Below, piece after piece: positions 17,544 through 26,531 of a DNA stretch of 64,000 bases; the first letter of the stretch is position 1, and each line of letters begins with the position of its first letter. Both the position numbers and the translations under genes were made by a program. Location of the stretch: NCBI RefSeq assembly GCF_004168285.1, contig NZ_SEWF01000022.1, forward strand, positions 1-64,000, in the 5' to 3' direction. Under the pieces are notes generated by a model. That model was not told the DNA's origin, did not search any database, and worked only from the letters and a program-made list of their open reading frames with translations. Source of the stretch: Emticicia agri (lineage in GTDB: Bacteria; Bacteroidota; Bacteroidia; Cytophagales; Spirosomataceae).

Positions 17544-18317
17544 TTATTCAAACGAGATATATAAAGTAACAGTATGGGTGCTTAGCCTGTCTATGCCTGC
17601 AATAGCTGTGCCCTGGGCAGTAGCCGGGTTTACCAGATTTACCAGTCCATGAGAAAAATGCAATTCCGGCGAAAACTTGAAGTACTCTCTGAAAAACTCA
17701 ATACCTGTACCGTATTCTATACTAAGGTCATTATTTTTGGTAGTGAACTGTTGCCGGTTTCTTCTGTTTACCGCATTGGTTTCAACTGAATAACGCAACC
17801 CTCCGAAAATATACATACGCACATTACCTCTGCGTTCAGACTTATACTTTAGCATCACAGGTAATTCAAACCAGGCCGTTTCACGCAATTCTTTTTTCTC
17901 ACCCAGCCTTTTATCAGGGTCCGATGCGGTATTATCTACAAAACGGTATTCTAATTTTCTGCCATAGATGGCTACTGTAGGCAAAACACGAAAGTCAAAA
18001 TAATCGTTCAGGCGTATATTGGCCAATCCTCCCATTTTCAGACCTATGGTAGCCGGCGATGTGATAGCATAATACTTGTCTCTATTAATAAAGTAATCGT
18101 TGAATTTGATGTTGAAATGCGTATAAGGTAGTCCTAAAAAATAGCCGAATTTCACGGTTTTAGCATCGTAATCCCCTTGAAAAAGGCGTTTGTTTTGTTG
18201 TGCAGACAATGAATGCACAGCCATGAAGGATAGAAGCAAACAACCTTTGGAAACAAGGAAGGTCTTTTTTAATGAAAAGGATACACTACGTGAAAGGGAT
18301 ACCTTAAGATTTTTCAT
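17544..18317 (-). CDS. porT: PorT-like outer membrane beta-barrel protein (type IX secretion)
   Basis: A 257-residue protein with a signal peptide ending HSLSAQQ (about residue 41). An eight-stranded-type barrel follows, rich in alternating aromatic strands (YFLGLPYTHFNIKF, FELPVMLKY, MYIFGGLRYSVE, YGTGIEFFREYFKF) and ending in the phenylalanine-containing strand VTLYISFE. The position directly after ubiE is the recurring location of porT/sprT in Bacteroidota, where PorT is needed for type IX secretion. Family identity rests on context and barrel pattern, so a generic PorT-family porin remains possible. Confidence 0.78.
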   Translation of the reverse strand: MKNLKVSLSRSVSFSLKKTFLVSKGCLLLSFMAVHSLSAQQNKRLFQGDYDAKTVKFGYFLGLPYTHFNIKFNDYFINRDKYYAITSPATIGLKMGGLANIRLNDYFDFRVLPTVAIYGRKLEYRFVDNTASDPDKRLGEKKELRETAWFELPVMLKYKSERRGNVRMYIFGGLRYSVETNAVNRRNRQQFTTKNNDLSIEYGTGIEFFREYFKFSPELHFSHGLVNLVNPATAQGTAIAGIDRLSTHTVTLYISFE

Positions 18318-18359
18318 TCAAACTAAAGAAAAGGTTTCATCTATTAATCAATAGCAATC

Positions 18360-19088
18360 TCAGGTCTTTTTCTTACCCAGATAGACCGTACAAATGCCAA
18401 AAGTAAGCGGTACACTTTTCGTTTCTGTAAAACCGGCTTTTTCAAACACTTTCAGGAAATCATCTCCTTCCGGAAAGGCTTTAACCGACTCTGGCAGATA
18501 ACTGTAAGCTGCTTTGTCTTTTGATATGAGTTTCCCGATTAAAGGTACGATAGTAGAATTATAAAACCAATATAACTGCTTGATAATAGGTGTTTTAGGC
18601 TTCGAAAATTCGATTATCAGACAAGTACCCCCAGGTTTTGTAACCCGGTTCATATCAGTCAGCCCTTTCTCTAAATTTTCAAAGTTCCTTACTCCAAAAG
18701 AAACGATGACAGCATCAAAAGTATTGTTTTCAAACAGTAATTTCTCTGAATCACCACTTCTGAGTTCTATTACATTTTCCATGCCAATTTTCTTCATTTT
18801 CTCACGCCCCATAGCCAGCATGCCTTCCGAAATATCAACCCCGATTACTTTCTCGGGTTTTAATTGCTTTACTGCTTCAACAGCAAGGTCGCCTGTACCG
18901 GTAGCAATATCTAAAATGAATTTAGGTTTTGCCGAACGCAGCATCGAAATGGCTTTTTTTCTCCACCATACATCAATACCTACACTCAACAAACGATTCA
19001 GCAAATCGTATTTTGGCGAAATGTTGTCAAACATCTCTGCTATCTGCTCACGCTTTCCAGCCTCTTTTTCTTTATAAGGTACAACCAT
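18360..19088 (-). CDS. ubiE: Demethylmenaquinone methyltransferase
   Basis: SAM-dependent C-methyltransferase that converts demethylmenaquinone to menaquinone. The 242-residue version starts MVVPYKEKEAGKREQIAEMF at 19088. The upstream ATG at 19142 is rejected because a TAACTTTG box at 19128-19135 places transcription start below it. Family motifs are MFDNISPKYDLLNRLLS, the SAM loop ILDIATGTGDLAVEA, and RSGDSEKLLFENNTFDAV. It heads a minus-strand operon with the porT-like gene (gap 42 nt) and yidD. Confidence 0.95.
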   Translation of the reverse strand: MVVPYKEKEAGKREQIAEMFDNISPKYDLLNRLLSVGIDVWWRKKAISMLRSAKPKFILDIATGTGDLAVEAVKQLKPEKVIGVDISEGMLAMGREKMKKIGMENVIELRSGDSEKLLFENNTFDAVIVSFGVRNFENLEKGLTDMNRVTKPGGTCLIIEFSKPKTPIIKQLYWFYNSTIVPLIGKLISKDKAAYSYLPESVKAFPEGDDFLKVFEKAGFTETKSVPLTFGICTVYLGKKKT

Positions 19089-19127
19089 TTTCGAATCGAC
19101 AAAAATCAATAATATGCGAATAATGGG

Positions 19128-19135
19128 CAAAGTTA
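19128..19135 (-). promoter_or_regulatory. -7 box of the ubiE-porT-yidD operon
   Basis: Minus-strand TAACTTTG followed by C, an exact -7 consensus match 39 nt upstream of the chosen ubiE start. No TTG is visible at the expected spacing. Confidence 0.45.
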
Positions 19136-19142
19136 CAACCAC

Positions 19143-19571
19143 ATTTTCATATTAAGTAAGTTTTGGGCAGATAAATGCTTTAGAGCCAATAAATTAAGGT
19201 ACTGGGAATTGACAAGGAATGGGTGGGATGGGTTGGAAAGGATGTCTTAATTTGTGCAATAAAGATATTCCCGAGGTTAGCGAATGGAATTCGCCGCCTA
19301 AGATAACAACGGTTTTTTGCATGCGTTGCCGGACTTAAGTCGGGCATGTAAATAAATAAATCCTTTGTTATTTTAGCCACCAAATCATTTGGTGAACCTA
19401 CCGGCAATAAAGGCCAACACCACAGCAAATAAAATTTTGTGAAAACTTTTTCGATTTTTACATCACTGAAAATCAAGCACTTAGCTTTTTTTCTTCAGGG
19501 GTTTAAAAAAATAATTCCAACTAATTTTTTTAGAACTGAATCCATGTAGGAAATAAACCAAATAAAATTTT
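19143..19571. other. Gene-free region with several small palindromes
   Basis: 429 bases with no convincing gene; a 98-codon minus-strand ORF here has no family features and poor composition. Three perfect or near-perfect short palindromes stand close together: GCGAAT-GGA-ATTCGC (about 19278), CCGGACTTAAGTCGGG (about 19330) and CACCAAATCATTTGGTG (about 19379). They lack T-runs. This could be decayed mobile-repeat sequence or binding sites for the lipoprotein genes downstream. Confidence 0.4.
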
Positions 19572-20279
19572 ATGAAAAATTTCATTTTAAGTGTCGTTTC
19601 GGTAGCTATTTTAGCTTCATGTACAAAAGAGGAAACTACCACCCCACAACTCTCTTTAAATGACCAGTTTAATGTTTCTACAACAGGCTGGAGTGCGGAT
19701 TTTGCGGATTATCCGGTAGGTCAGGAAACATTCTACGAACTATTAACAAAAAAGGATGCTAAATTACCTGCGCCTTTAGATACGTTGAAGAAAGGGTTTC
19801 TTGTTTCAGGTAATAACCATAGCGACGATTTGTTTATGTTTCTCACTAAAAAGATGACAGGTCTAAAAGCTAATCAAACTTACAAAGGAACATTCGAAGT
19901 TGAGTTTGCTTCAAATGCACCCGATGGTTCGTTTGGGGTAGGTGGCTCTCCGGCCGAAAGTGTGTATGTGGGTATCGGTCTTACCTCTGTTGAGCCTAAA
20001 AAAGTAGCCAATACTACTACCAAGAATTATGAGATGAACATCAAAAAAATACAACAGGCCAATGATGGACAAGACATGAAAGTGATTGGTAATGTAGCCA
20101 ACGGTACTACTGAAAACAAATACAAAATCATCAAAAGAACAGGTGAGTTTACCGGAAAATCAGATGCCAATGGTAATATTTGGGTAATTGTAGGTACAGA
20201 CTCAGGCTTTGAAGCCACTACTGCGCTTTACTATACTGGCGTAAAAGTAGATTTGAAAGAAGTAACTACGGCTCAATAA
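19572..20279 (+). CDS. Putative lipoprotein of unknown function
   Basis: A 235-residue lipoprotein with signal peptide and lipobox MKNFILSVVSVAILASCTKE (acylated Cys17). The mature part looks like a beta-sandwich: DQFNVSTTGWSADFADYPVG, GFLVSGNNHSDDLFMFLTKK, TYKGTFEVEFASNAPDGSFG and GNIWVIVGTDSGFEATTALYYTGVKV. I do not recognise a named family. It is followed by a hairpin and then two duplicated lipoprotein genes. Confidence 0.75.
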   Translation: MKNFILSVVSVAILASCTKEETTTPQLSLNDQFNVSTTGWSADFADYPVGQETFYELLTKKDAKLPAPLDTLKKGFLVSGNNHSDDLFMFLTKKMTGLKANQTYKGTFEVEFASNAPDGSFGVGGSPAESVYVGIGLTSVEPKKVANTTTKNYEMNIKKIQQANDGQDMKVIGNVANGTTENKYKIIKRTGEFTGKSDANGNIWVIVGTDSGFEATTALYYTGVKVDLKEVTTAQ

Positions 20280-20286
20280 TTTTATG

Positions 20287-20320
20287 GCAGGTCGTAGCGT
20301 TCAAACTCCGACCTGCTTTC
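20287..20320 (+). terminator. Hairpin after the 235-residue lipoprotein gene
   Basis: GCAGGTC (20287-20293) pairs with GACCTGC (20310-20316), 16-nt loop, followed by TTTC. Position just after the stop codon suggests a weak terminator. Confidence 0.5.
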
Positions 20321-20368
20321 TCATACAACTGAAATCGGCTTTTATTCAAATTTAATCAGATATATCGT

Positions 20369-20920
20369 ATGAAAAAGTTGTTAGGCATCTGTGGTTTTAT
20401 CGGGGCTTTCTTTTTAAGCGCCTGCAAGGAGAACAAAGTTTCGTTAGAGGGTCTTGACAATGCTTATTTACCCTTGCAGGTAGGTAACTATTGGAAAATG
20501 GATAAGACAGACTCAAGAACCGTTATAGAAACCAAGGTTTTCGACCAGAAGAATTATTATGCCATCACAACGTCTTATGATACATCTTATGTGAGAAACG
20601 AAAACGATAAAATTGTAGAATACTATAAAGGGAAAACTTCGGTGAGATTTGATTTAACGGCAGAAGTAAATGCTACTTGGAAATATAGAGATTATACTGT
20701 AACGCTTACGAGTAAAACAGAGACGATTACGATAGGAGGACAAAAAATCAAGAATTGTTATCGCTTCTATTTTGATATTCCGGCGTTGGCTGATGAAGAA
20801 CATGCTATCTGGTTAGCACCCGGTATAGGCTTTATTCAATATGAATGTCTGGGAATGTGTGTAGGGGGAAAAGACAAGTTAAAAGAAATGAAAATCGACG
20901 GTAAGGTATATGTCCTTTAA
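20369..20920 (+). CDS. Duplicated lipoprotein, copy A
   Basis: A 183-residue lipoprotein with signal peptide and lipobox (AFFLSAC, Cys19). The mature domain begins LEGLDNAYLPLQVGNYWKMD, a start common among Bacteroidota lipoproteins of unknown role, and is rich in beta strands. It contains a YAITTSYDTSYVRNENDKI segment and a cysteine pair near the C-terminus (ECLGMCVGG) that could form a disulfide. It is a close paralogue of the next gene. I recognise no enzymatic motif. Confidence 0.8.
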   Translation: MKKLLGICGFIGAFFLSACKENKVSLEGLDNAYLPLQVGNYWKMDKTDSRTVIETKVFDQKNYYAITTSYDTSYVRNENDKIVEYYKGKTSVRFDLTAEVNATWKYRDYTVTLTSKTETITIGGQKIKNCYRFYFDIPALADEEHAIWLAPGIGFIQYECLGMCVGGKDKLKEMKIDGKVYVL

Positions 20921-20986
20921 ACAGGGGTTTGAGGAGTCTGACCACAGTTAAAAGTATCATCTATTCAAGTTTAATCCTATAGCAAT

Positions 20987-21538
20987 ATGAAAAAATTGTT
21001 CTGCATTCTCGGTATTACCAGTACTTTCTTTTTAAGTGCCTGCAAAGAAGACAAAATTTCGTTAGAAGGTCTTGATAATGTGTATCTGCCTTTGGCTGTA
21101 GGGAATTACTGGAAAATAGACGGGGTAAATACGAGAACCATTACTGAAACTAAAGTTTTCGATCAGAAAACCTATTATGCCATTACTTCGAGTTACGATA
21201 CATCGTATGTAAGAAATGAGAATGATAAAATAATAGAATATTATAAGGGTAAAACATCAGTAAGATTTGATCTGACAGCAGCTGTCAATGCTACCTGGCA
21301 GTATCGGGATTACACAGTCAAGCTGATTAGTAAAACCGAGAGCATTACTATTGGTGGACAAACCATACAAAATTGTTACCGTTTCTATATGGATATTCCG
21401 GCAATGGCAGATGACGAACACGCCATCTGGTTAGCTCCGGGAATCGGTTTTATCCAGCAGGAATGTTATGGTGAGTGTATAGGTGGAAAAAATAAATTAA
21501 AAGAAGTAAAACTTGATGGTAAAGTATATCAATTGTAA
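20987..21538 (+). CDS. Duplicated lipoprotein, copy B
   Basis: A 183-residue lipoprotein, exactly the length of copy A and aligning without gaps, with long identical blocks such as SYDTSYVRNENDKI, YYKGKTSVRFDLTA and EHAIWLAPGIGFIQ. The signal peptide region differs more than the mature part. The duplication includes about 30 bp before the start, since both genes are preceded by a similar ATTCAAxTTTAATC stretch. The C-terminal cysteine pair is conserved (ECYGECIGG). A strong terminator follows, so the three lipoproteins form one directional block. Confidence 0.8.
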   Translation: MKKLFCILGITSTFFLSACKEDKISLEGLDNVYLPLAVGNYWKIDGVNTRTITETKVFDQKTYYAITSSYDTSYVRNENDKIIEYYKGKTSVRFDLTAAVNATWQYRDYTVKLISKTESITIGGQTIQNCYRFYMDIPAMADDEHAIWLAPGIGFIQQECYGECIGGKNKLKEVKLDGKVYQL

Positions 21539-21569
21539 AATGTAATATCATCATTTAACCATACATGTT

Positions 21570-21608
21570 AAAAGCCTGATAACCTCTTTATCAGGCTTTT
21601 ATTTTTTT
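21570..21608 (+). terminator. Terminator after the lipoprotein pair
   Basis: AAAAGCCTGATAA (21570-21582) pairs with TTATCAGGCTTTT (21588-21600) over a 5-nt loop, followed by ATTTTTTT. A clear Rho-independent terminator. Confidence 0.9.
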
Positions 21609-21992
21609 ATGCTAAAAGTTGTTAGTGCATTAACCTATGATTTGTCTGAATTTAAAGACAATAATCTATGGGATAACATCTGTTGCTGATATATTTGTCG
21701 CCGCTTAATCATAATTTAAATGATTTTCCTGTCAACGCTTCATAATTTCATTCATAATGCCGTCTTTTAGGCACATTTGTTGCTCTTATTTAAGTTCTGA
21801 AACATAAGTATTTAATAAAACTTTTTGTTTTGAATTTATGTATCTCTATTAAGATTTCATGACTGAAGGATTGTTAACCCGGTAAAATAAAAAATCTTAT
21901 ACCATTGGTAAAAGGGTAAGCCAGCCCAATATACCATAGCTGATTGAGGGTTTTTATTCGATTATTCATCTAAAAATGGCTGGGATTTAAAG
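21609..21992 (+). other. Long AT-rich leader region of the hybrid kinase gene
   Basis: 384 bases without a gene. A TATATTTG at 21690-21697 fits the -7 consensus but has no TTG at the right distance and lies about 300 nt from the ATG. Nothing else specific is seen. Confidence 0.3.
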
Positions 21993-24821
21993 ATGGACAT
22001 TAAGAATTTATGGTATAGACACTTTACATACTACTTACAGAATACTTTCCTTTCATTGACAGGGTTCTTATTCTTACTGGTGTGTTCGTCTGTTACTTTT
22101 GCGCAGTCTTTTAAACACGGTGAAGCAGATTTAAGAGCAATTCAGTTTGAGGATACAAAAAATCACATTGATTTATCAGGTGAGTGGGCTTTTTATTGGC
22201 AGAAATTATTACAACCTGAACAAATAGCGGCCAATAAACCCGATTATTATGTTCCGTTTACAGAGGTCTGGAATCACCATGAGCAATTAGGTAAACCATT
22301 CAAGGCTTTTGGCTATGCTACTTATGCACTAAAGATTTATGTAGATCATCATAAAAACCCCCAGCTTTCATTTTTTATTCCTGCTCCTTATTCAAGCTAC
22401 AAGCTCTGGATTAACGGTAAAGAATTTGCGCACAATGGTGTGGTTGCCACTACTAAAGAGGCCTATAAGCCTCATTGGTTACCTATAAAAAAACTCTATC
22501 TGGCACAATCAGATACTTTGCAACTGGTAATGCAGGTGGCTAATTTCGACCATTATCGGGGTGGTTTTTCTCAACCTATCATTTTAGGCAGTAATGCCTA
22601 CACCGAAGATTTGTGGGATACCGAACTATCAATTACACTGATTCTGACAGGAATCCTGCTCATGGTGGCATTGATATTCTTTGGTTTGTATTTTTTAGGC
22701 CAGAAAGACCCCGTTGTAGTATTTTTTGCCCTGTATTGCATCATTTATATCTACAGGCTTATCGGTGTCGATAAGATTTATTACCTGCATCAGATTTTCC
22801 CGAACATCCCTTTCAGAATCACTTTTTTTCTTGAATATTTCTCTATATTCTTTTGTATTTATCTCTTTACCCGCTTTGTAAGGTCGCTTTATGCAAGCAA
22901 TAGCCGGTTTGTGATGGGCGTAGGCTATGTTAGTTTATTTTATATAGCCTTATTGATTTTTACACCCATTTATATTATTTCTTACACATCGCAGGTATTT
23001 TTCTTCATCATCTTGCTTTTTGTGGCGTACAACTTTTATATGTCTGTGATTGCGGCCATACGTAAACGCAAGGGTTCTGTTTTTGCCGTGCTAAGTATGT
23101 TTTCTATGGGCATGGCCGTTACCTTAAATATTATAGGGTATTTCGGTTATATACAGCCCTCTTCCTATTATTTGTTTTTCGGGTATTTTGGTTTTATCCT
23201 GTTTCAGACCCTTATTCTTTCTCATCGGTTTGTCTATTCATTCAGAAAAGCCCGGCGAGAGGCCGAAGAAGCGGCCAAAGCTAAATCGGAGTTTCTGGCT
23301 AATATGAGTCATGAAATCAGAACACCTCTCAACGGGGTTATTGGTTTTACCGACTTGTTAATGAAAACCAAATTAGATAGTACCCAGCAACAATATATGT
23401 CCACTGTTTTTCAGTCGGCCAATGCCTTGCTTGATATTATTAATGATATTTTAGATTTCTCAAAAATCGAAGCAGGTAAGCTCGAAATTGTGGTAGAGAA
23501 AACCAATATCCATGAACTCATGAGCCAGGTAGCTGACATGATTACGTTTCAGGCAAGTCAGAAGAATCTGGAAGTACTGTTGAATATTCCGGTGAATTTG
23601 CCAAGATATATCTGGGTCGATGTAATCAGGTTAAGACAGATTCTGGTGAATCTGTTAAGTAATGCGGTGAAGTTTACGGAAACAGGCGAGATAGAACTAA
23701 AAATAGAGATGCTGGGCGATATAAAAAATAATTACAATAGTTTCAGATTCTCGGTAAAAGATACAGGTATTGGCATTGCACCACAAAATCAGGAAAAAAT
23801 ATTTCAGGCATTTTTACAAGAAGATTCTTCTACTACCCGCAAGTTTGGCGGTACAGGATTAGGGCTTACTATCTCTAATAAACTGTTGTCTTTGATGCAG
23901 AGCAGACTGCGTGTAGAAAGCGAAGTGGGGAAAGGCACGAAATTTTATTTCGACCTCAACCTGAGGTCAGAAATGGGTGAAGTAGATGAGTGGAAAAACT
24001 TAGATGTTTTTAAGCGTGTATTGATTGCTGACGACAACAAAACCAATCGCTCGCTTTTAAAAAGTATGCTTGATCTTCGGAATATTAACTACGAAGAAGT
24101 TGAAAACGGGCAGGAGGTAGTAAATATACTGGAGAAAGGTGAAAAATTCGATTTGCTGATTATTGATTACCACATGCCTTATTTAGATGGTTTAGATACG
24201 GTACGCATACTCAGACAAAAGCCAAAATTCAACGCAGAAAAATTGCCTATAATTTTATTGTATAGCTCGCATGCGCACGAATACATCAATGCAGAATCAG
24301 AAAAATTGCAAATCAGGCAGCGACTGGTAAAACCGGTTATTCTTCAGAAAGTATTTGAAGCCATGTCGAAGATAGCTACCAAAGTTGTAGAAGAAAGCCA
24401 GAAAGTTGATACGCCTAAACCTGCGCAATATGTAGATAAGCGGTTCCTGACCATACTGATAGTTGAAGATAATAAGGTTAATATGCTGTTTGCCCGAACT
24501 ATTTTTAAATCGGTTTTTCCGAATGGACGCATTTTAGAGGCAGAAAATGGCAAACTGGCCGTTGAAAAATTCACAAAAGATTCGCCAGATATTATATTTA
24601 TGGATATGCAAATGCCTGAAATGAATGGATTGGAGGCAACTTTAGCCATTAGAGAAATAGAAAACGGGCAAAGCAGAGTACCAATTATAGCCCTGACTGC
24701 CGGAACAGTAAAAGGCGAAAAAGAAAAGTGTATAGAGGCCGGAATGGACGATTATATTACCAAACCATTTATAAAAGACACCGTGGTAAAAGCCATTCAG
24801 AAATACTTAGGAAAAGAGTAA
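21993..24821 (+). CDS. Hybrid sensor histidine kinase with 7TMR-DISM sensor and two receivers
   Basis: A 942-residue membrane sensor. A signal peptide ends FAQSFKHG. An extracytoplasmic jelly-roll domain (about 40-190, with LSGEWAFYWQKLL and YSSYKLWINGKEFAHNG) is typical of 7TMR-DISMED2. Seven membrane helices lie at about 210-405. The kinase follows: HisKA with phospho-acceptor H440 in FLANMSHEIRTPLNGVIGF, and the ATPase boxes LVNLLSNAVKFTETGEI, KDTGIGIAP and KFGGTGLGLTIS. Two receiver domains end the protein, with acceptors D725 (IIDYHMP) and D871 (FMDMQMPEMNG). There is no DNA-binding output and no adjacent response regulator, so phosphate must leave through an unlinked partner or the receivers only tune the kinase. 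The DISMED2 fold suggests a carbohydrate-like ligand. Confidence 0.92.
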   Translation: MDIKNLWYRHFTYYLQNTFLSLTGFLFLLVCSSVTFAQSFKHGEADLRAIQFEDTKNHIDLSGEWAFYWQKLLQPEQIAANKPDYYVPFTEVWNHHEQLGKPFKAFGYATYALKIYVDHHKNPQLSFFIPAPYSSYKLWINGKEFAHNGVVATTKEAYKPHWLPIKKLYLAQSDTLQLVMQVANFDHYRGGFSQPIILGSNAYTEDLWDTELSITLILTGILLMVALIFFGLYFLGQKDPVVVFFALYCIIYIYRLIGVDKIYYLHQIFPNIPFRITFFLEYFSIFFCIYLFTRFVRSLYASNSRFVMGVGYVSLFYIALLIFTPIYIISYTSQVFFFIILLFVAYNFYMSVIAAIRKRKGSVFAVLSMFSMGMAVTLNIIGYFGYIQPSSYYLFFGYFGFILFQTLILSHRFVYSFRKARREAEEAAKAKSEFLANMSHEIRTPLNGVIGFTDLLMKTKLDSTQQQYMSTVFQSANALLDIINDILDFSKIEAGKLEIVVEKTNIHELMSQVADMITFQASQKNLEVLLNIPVNLPRYIWVDVIRLRQILVNLLSNAVKFTETGEIELKIEMLGDIKNNYNSFRFSVKDTGIGIAPQNQEKIFQAFLQEDSSTTRKFGGTGLGLTISNKLLSLMQSRLRVESEVGKGTKFYFDLNLRSEMGEVDEWKNLDVFKRVLIADDNKTNRSLLKSMLDLRNINYEEVENGQEVVNILEKGEKFDLLIIDYHMPYLDGLDTVRILRQKPKFNAEKLPIILLYSSHAHEYINAESEKLQIRQRLVKPVILQKVFEAMSKIATKVVEESQKVDTPKPAQYVDKRFLTILIVEDNKVNMLFARTIFKSVFPNGRILEAENGKLAVEKFTKDSPDIIFMDMQMPEMNGLEATLAIREIENGQSRVPIIALTAGTVKGEKEKCIEAGMDDYITKPFIKDTVVKAIQKYLGKE

Positions 24822-24919
24822 TACCAGCTATTTTGCCTGTTTATGGTATTACCTGAAATTACAACTTGGTAGTGTTGCCAAGTTTTTTTTATTTTGTTGC
24901 TCATTTGAACACGATACAG

Positions 24920-25894
24920 ATGTCTTCAGAGATTTTTCTTAAAGCAATTGACCAGGAAATTGTCCGCACGCAATATGGCGATAATCCGGTAGAATTATAT
25001 GAACCCATTGAATACCTGATGTCGTTAGGAGGCAAAAGAATGCGCCCTTTACTGACAGTAATAGCTACAAACATTTTTTCGGATGATTGGGAACATGCCA
25101 TTAAACCAGCCATTGGTGTAGAAGTATTTCATAATTTTACCCTGATGCACGACGATATTATGGATGCGGCTCCGTTGCGTCGTGGTAAACCTACCGTACA
25201 TGAGAAATGGGATAAGAATGTGGCCATTCTCTCAGGCGATGTAATGTTGGTTTGTGCGTATGAACTCATGACGGCTGTTGAAGACGGAATTTTTAAGCAG
25301 GTAATCAGAAGATTTAACCGTACAGCTGCAGAGGTTTGCGAAGGGCAGCAATTAGATATGAATTTTGCCTCCCGCAATGATGTAACAGAAGAAGAGTATA
25401 TAGATATGATTCGGCTGAAAACATCTGTTCTCTTAGGTTTTGCTTTAGAATTAGGCGGAATGATTGCCAACGCCGGAGAAACCAATATAAAACTGCTCTA
25501 CGAAATAGGTACGAATGTGGGAATAGGCTTTCAGCTCAAAGATGATATTTTAGATGTATATGGTGACCCTGAGAAATTCGGCAAACAAGTAGGAGGCGAT
25601 ATTATAGAAAACAAAAAGACGTTTCTGTTAATAGAGGCGTTAGCACAAGCCAAGGGCAAGCCTGAAGAGAAAGAACTGGCACATTGGCTATCGGTACAGG
25701 AATTTGATAAAAATGAAAAAGTAAAAGCCGTTACGGCTATTTATGATAGTTTAGGCATTAAACAACTGGCCGAAAACAAAATGAATGAGTTTTTCAGTAA
25801 AGGTTTAAGTGATTTAGAGAAACTGGCCGCAACAGCAGAAAGAAAAAAACCTTTGCTTGATTTAATAGAAATGTTGATTGAACGAGAAAACTAA
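24920..25894 (+). CDS. Polyprenyl (isoprenoid) diphosphate synthase
   Basis: A 324-residue trans-prenyltransferase that would condense isopentenyl diphosphate onto an allylic primer, probably for the menaquinone side chain. The start at 24920 (MSSEIFLKAIDQEIVRTQ) is preferred to the ATG at 24866, whose extra 18 residues do not look like coding sequence. Both aspartate-rich motifs are present: LMHDDIMDAAPLRRGKPT and QLKDDILDVYGD, plus GGKRMRP near the N-terminus. The rhomboid gene starts 7 nt after its stop. Confidence 0.92.
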   Translation: MSSEIFLKAIDQEIVRTQYGDNPVELYEPIEYLMSLGGKRMRPLLTVIATNIFSDDWEHAIKPAIGVEVFHNFTLMHDDIMDAAPLRRGKPTVHEKWDKNVAILSGDVMLVCAYELMTAVEDGIFKQVIRRFNRTAAEVCEGQQLDMNFASRNDVTEEEYIDMIRLKTSVLLGFALELGGMIANAGETNIKLLYEIGTNVGIGFQLKDDILDVYGDPEKFGKQVGGDIIENKKTFLLIEALAQAKGKPEEKELAHWLSVQEFDKNEKVKAVTAIYDSLGIKQLAENKMNEFFSKGLSDLEKLAATAERKKPLLDLIEMLIEREN

Positions 25895-25901
25895 CCAAAT
25901 T

Positions 25902-26531
25902 ATGTCATCTATACCTTTCACGTTTATTATTATTGGTATTACAGTACTTGTGAGTCTGGCGGCTTTTTCTAATAAAAGTTTAGAGTATAGATATATCCTG
26001 AATCCTTATATCGTGCATCGTCGTAAGGAGTGGTGGCGTTTGCTGACATCAGGTTTTTTACATGGAGATTTTGCTCACCTGTTTTTCAATATGCTAAGTT
26101 TATTCCTTTTCGGGTTAGCTACTGAGGCACGTTTCCATGAGATATTTGGCGAAAAAGCTGTTTTCTTTTATCTGTTACTGTATCTATCAGGTATTATTAT
26201 AGCTAACTTACCCGATACCTTTAGTAAGAAAAATCATTCGGGCTACAACGCTTTAGGCGCTTCCGGCGGCGTATCATCTATAGTCTTTGCTTTTATTATG
26301 TTTGAGCCTACTGCCAAAATGGGTGCCTATATTCTTCCGCCTTTTATACCTGCCTGGATATTTGGTCTTTTGTATTTATGGTATTCAAAGTACATGGCAG
26401 AAAAACAGTATGATAATATAGGTCATACCGCTCACTTTTGGGGTGCTTTGTGGGGTGTCATATTCATGATTCTTACCTTCCCTCCTATTATTCGTATATT
26501 TATTACTAAGATTGCCGGGAGTTTCCAATAA
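25902..26531 (+). CDS. Rhomboid-family intramembrane serine protease
   Basis: A 209-residue protein with six membrane helices, starting at the ATG at 25902, just after the synthase stop. Catalytic serine S121 lies in NALGASGGVSS and the partner histidine H178 in GHTAHFWGALWG, forming the Ser-His dyad. WWRLLTSGFLHGDFAHLFFNM is the conserved helix 2 block. It would cleave membrane helices of unknown substrates. Its stop codon overlaps the ATG of the LytTR gene by one base. Confidence 0.92.
   Translation: MSSIPFTFIIIGITVLVSLAAFSNKSLEYRYILNPYIVHRRKEWWRLLTSGFLHGDFAHLFFNMLSLFLFGLATEARFHEIFGEKAVFFYLLLYLSGIIIANLPDTFSKKNHSGYNALGASGGVSSIVFAFIMFEPTAKMGAYILPPFIPAWIFGLLYLWYSKYMAEKQYDNIGHTAHFWGALWGVIFMILTFPPIIRIFITKIAGSFQ

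Noticed and set aside
18580-19077. A 165-codon plus-strand ORF within ubiE.
   Set aside because: It lies antisense to ubiE, whose motifs are all intact; its composition follows the complementary codons.
19180-19476. A 98-codon minus-strand ORF in the gap before the lipoproteins.
   Set aside because: No recognisable motif, no promoter, and it crosses several palindromes; non-coding is more likely.
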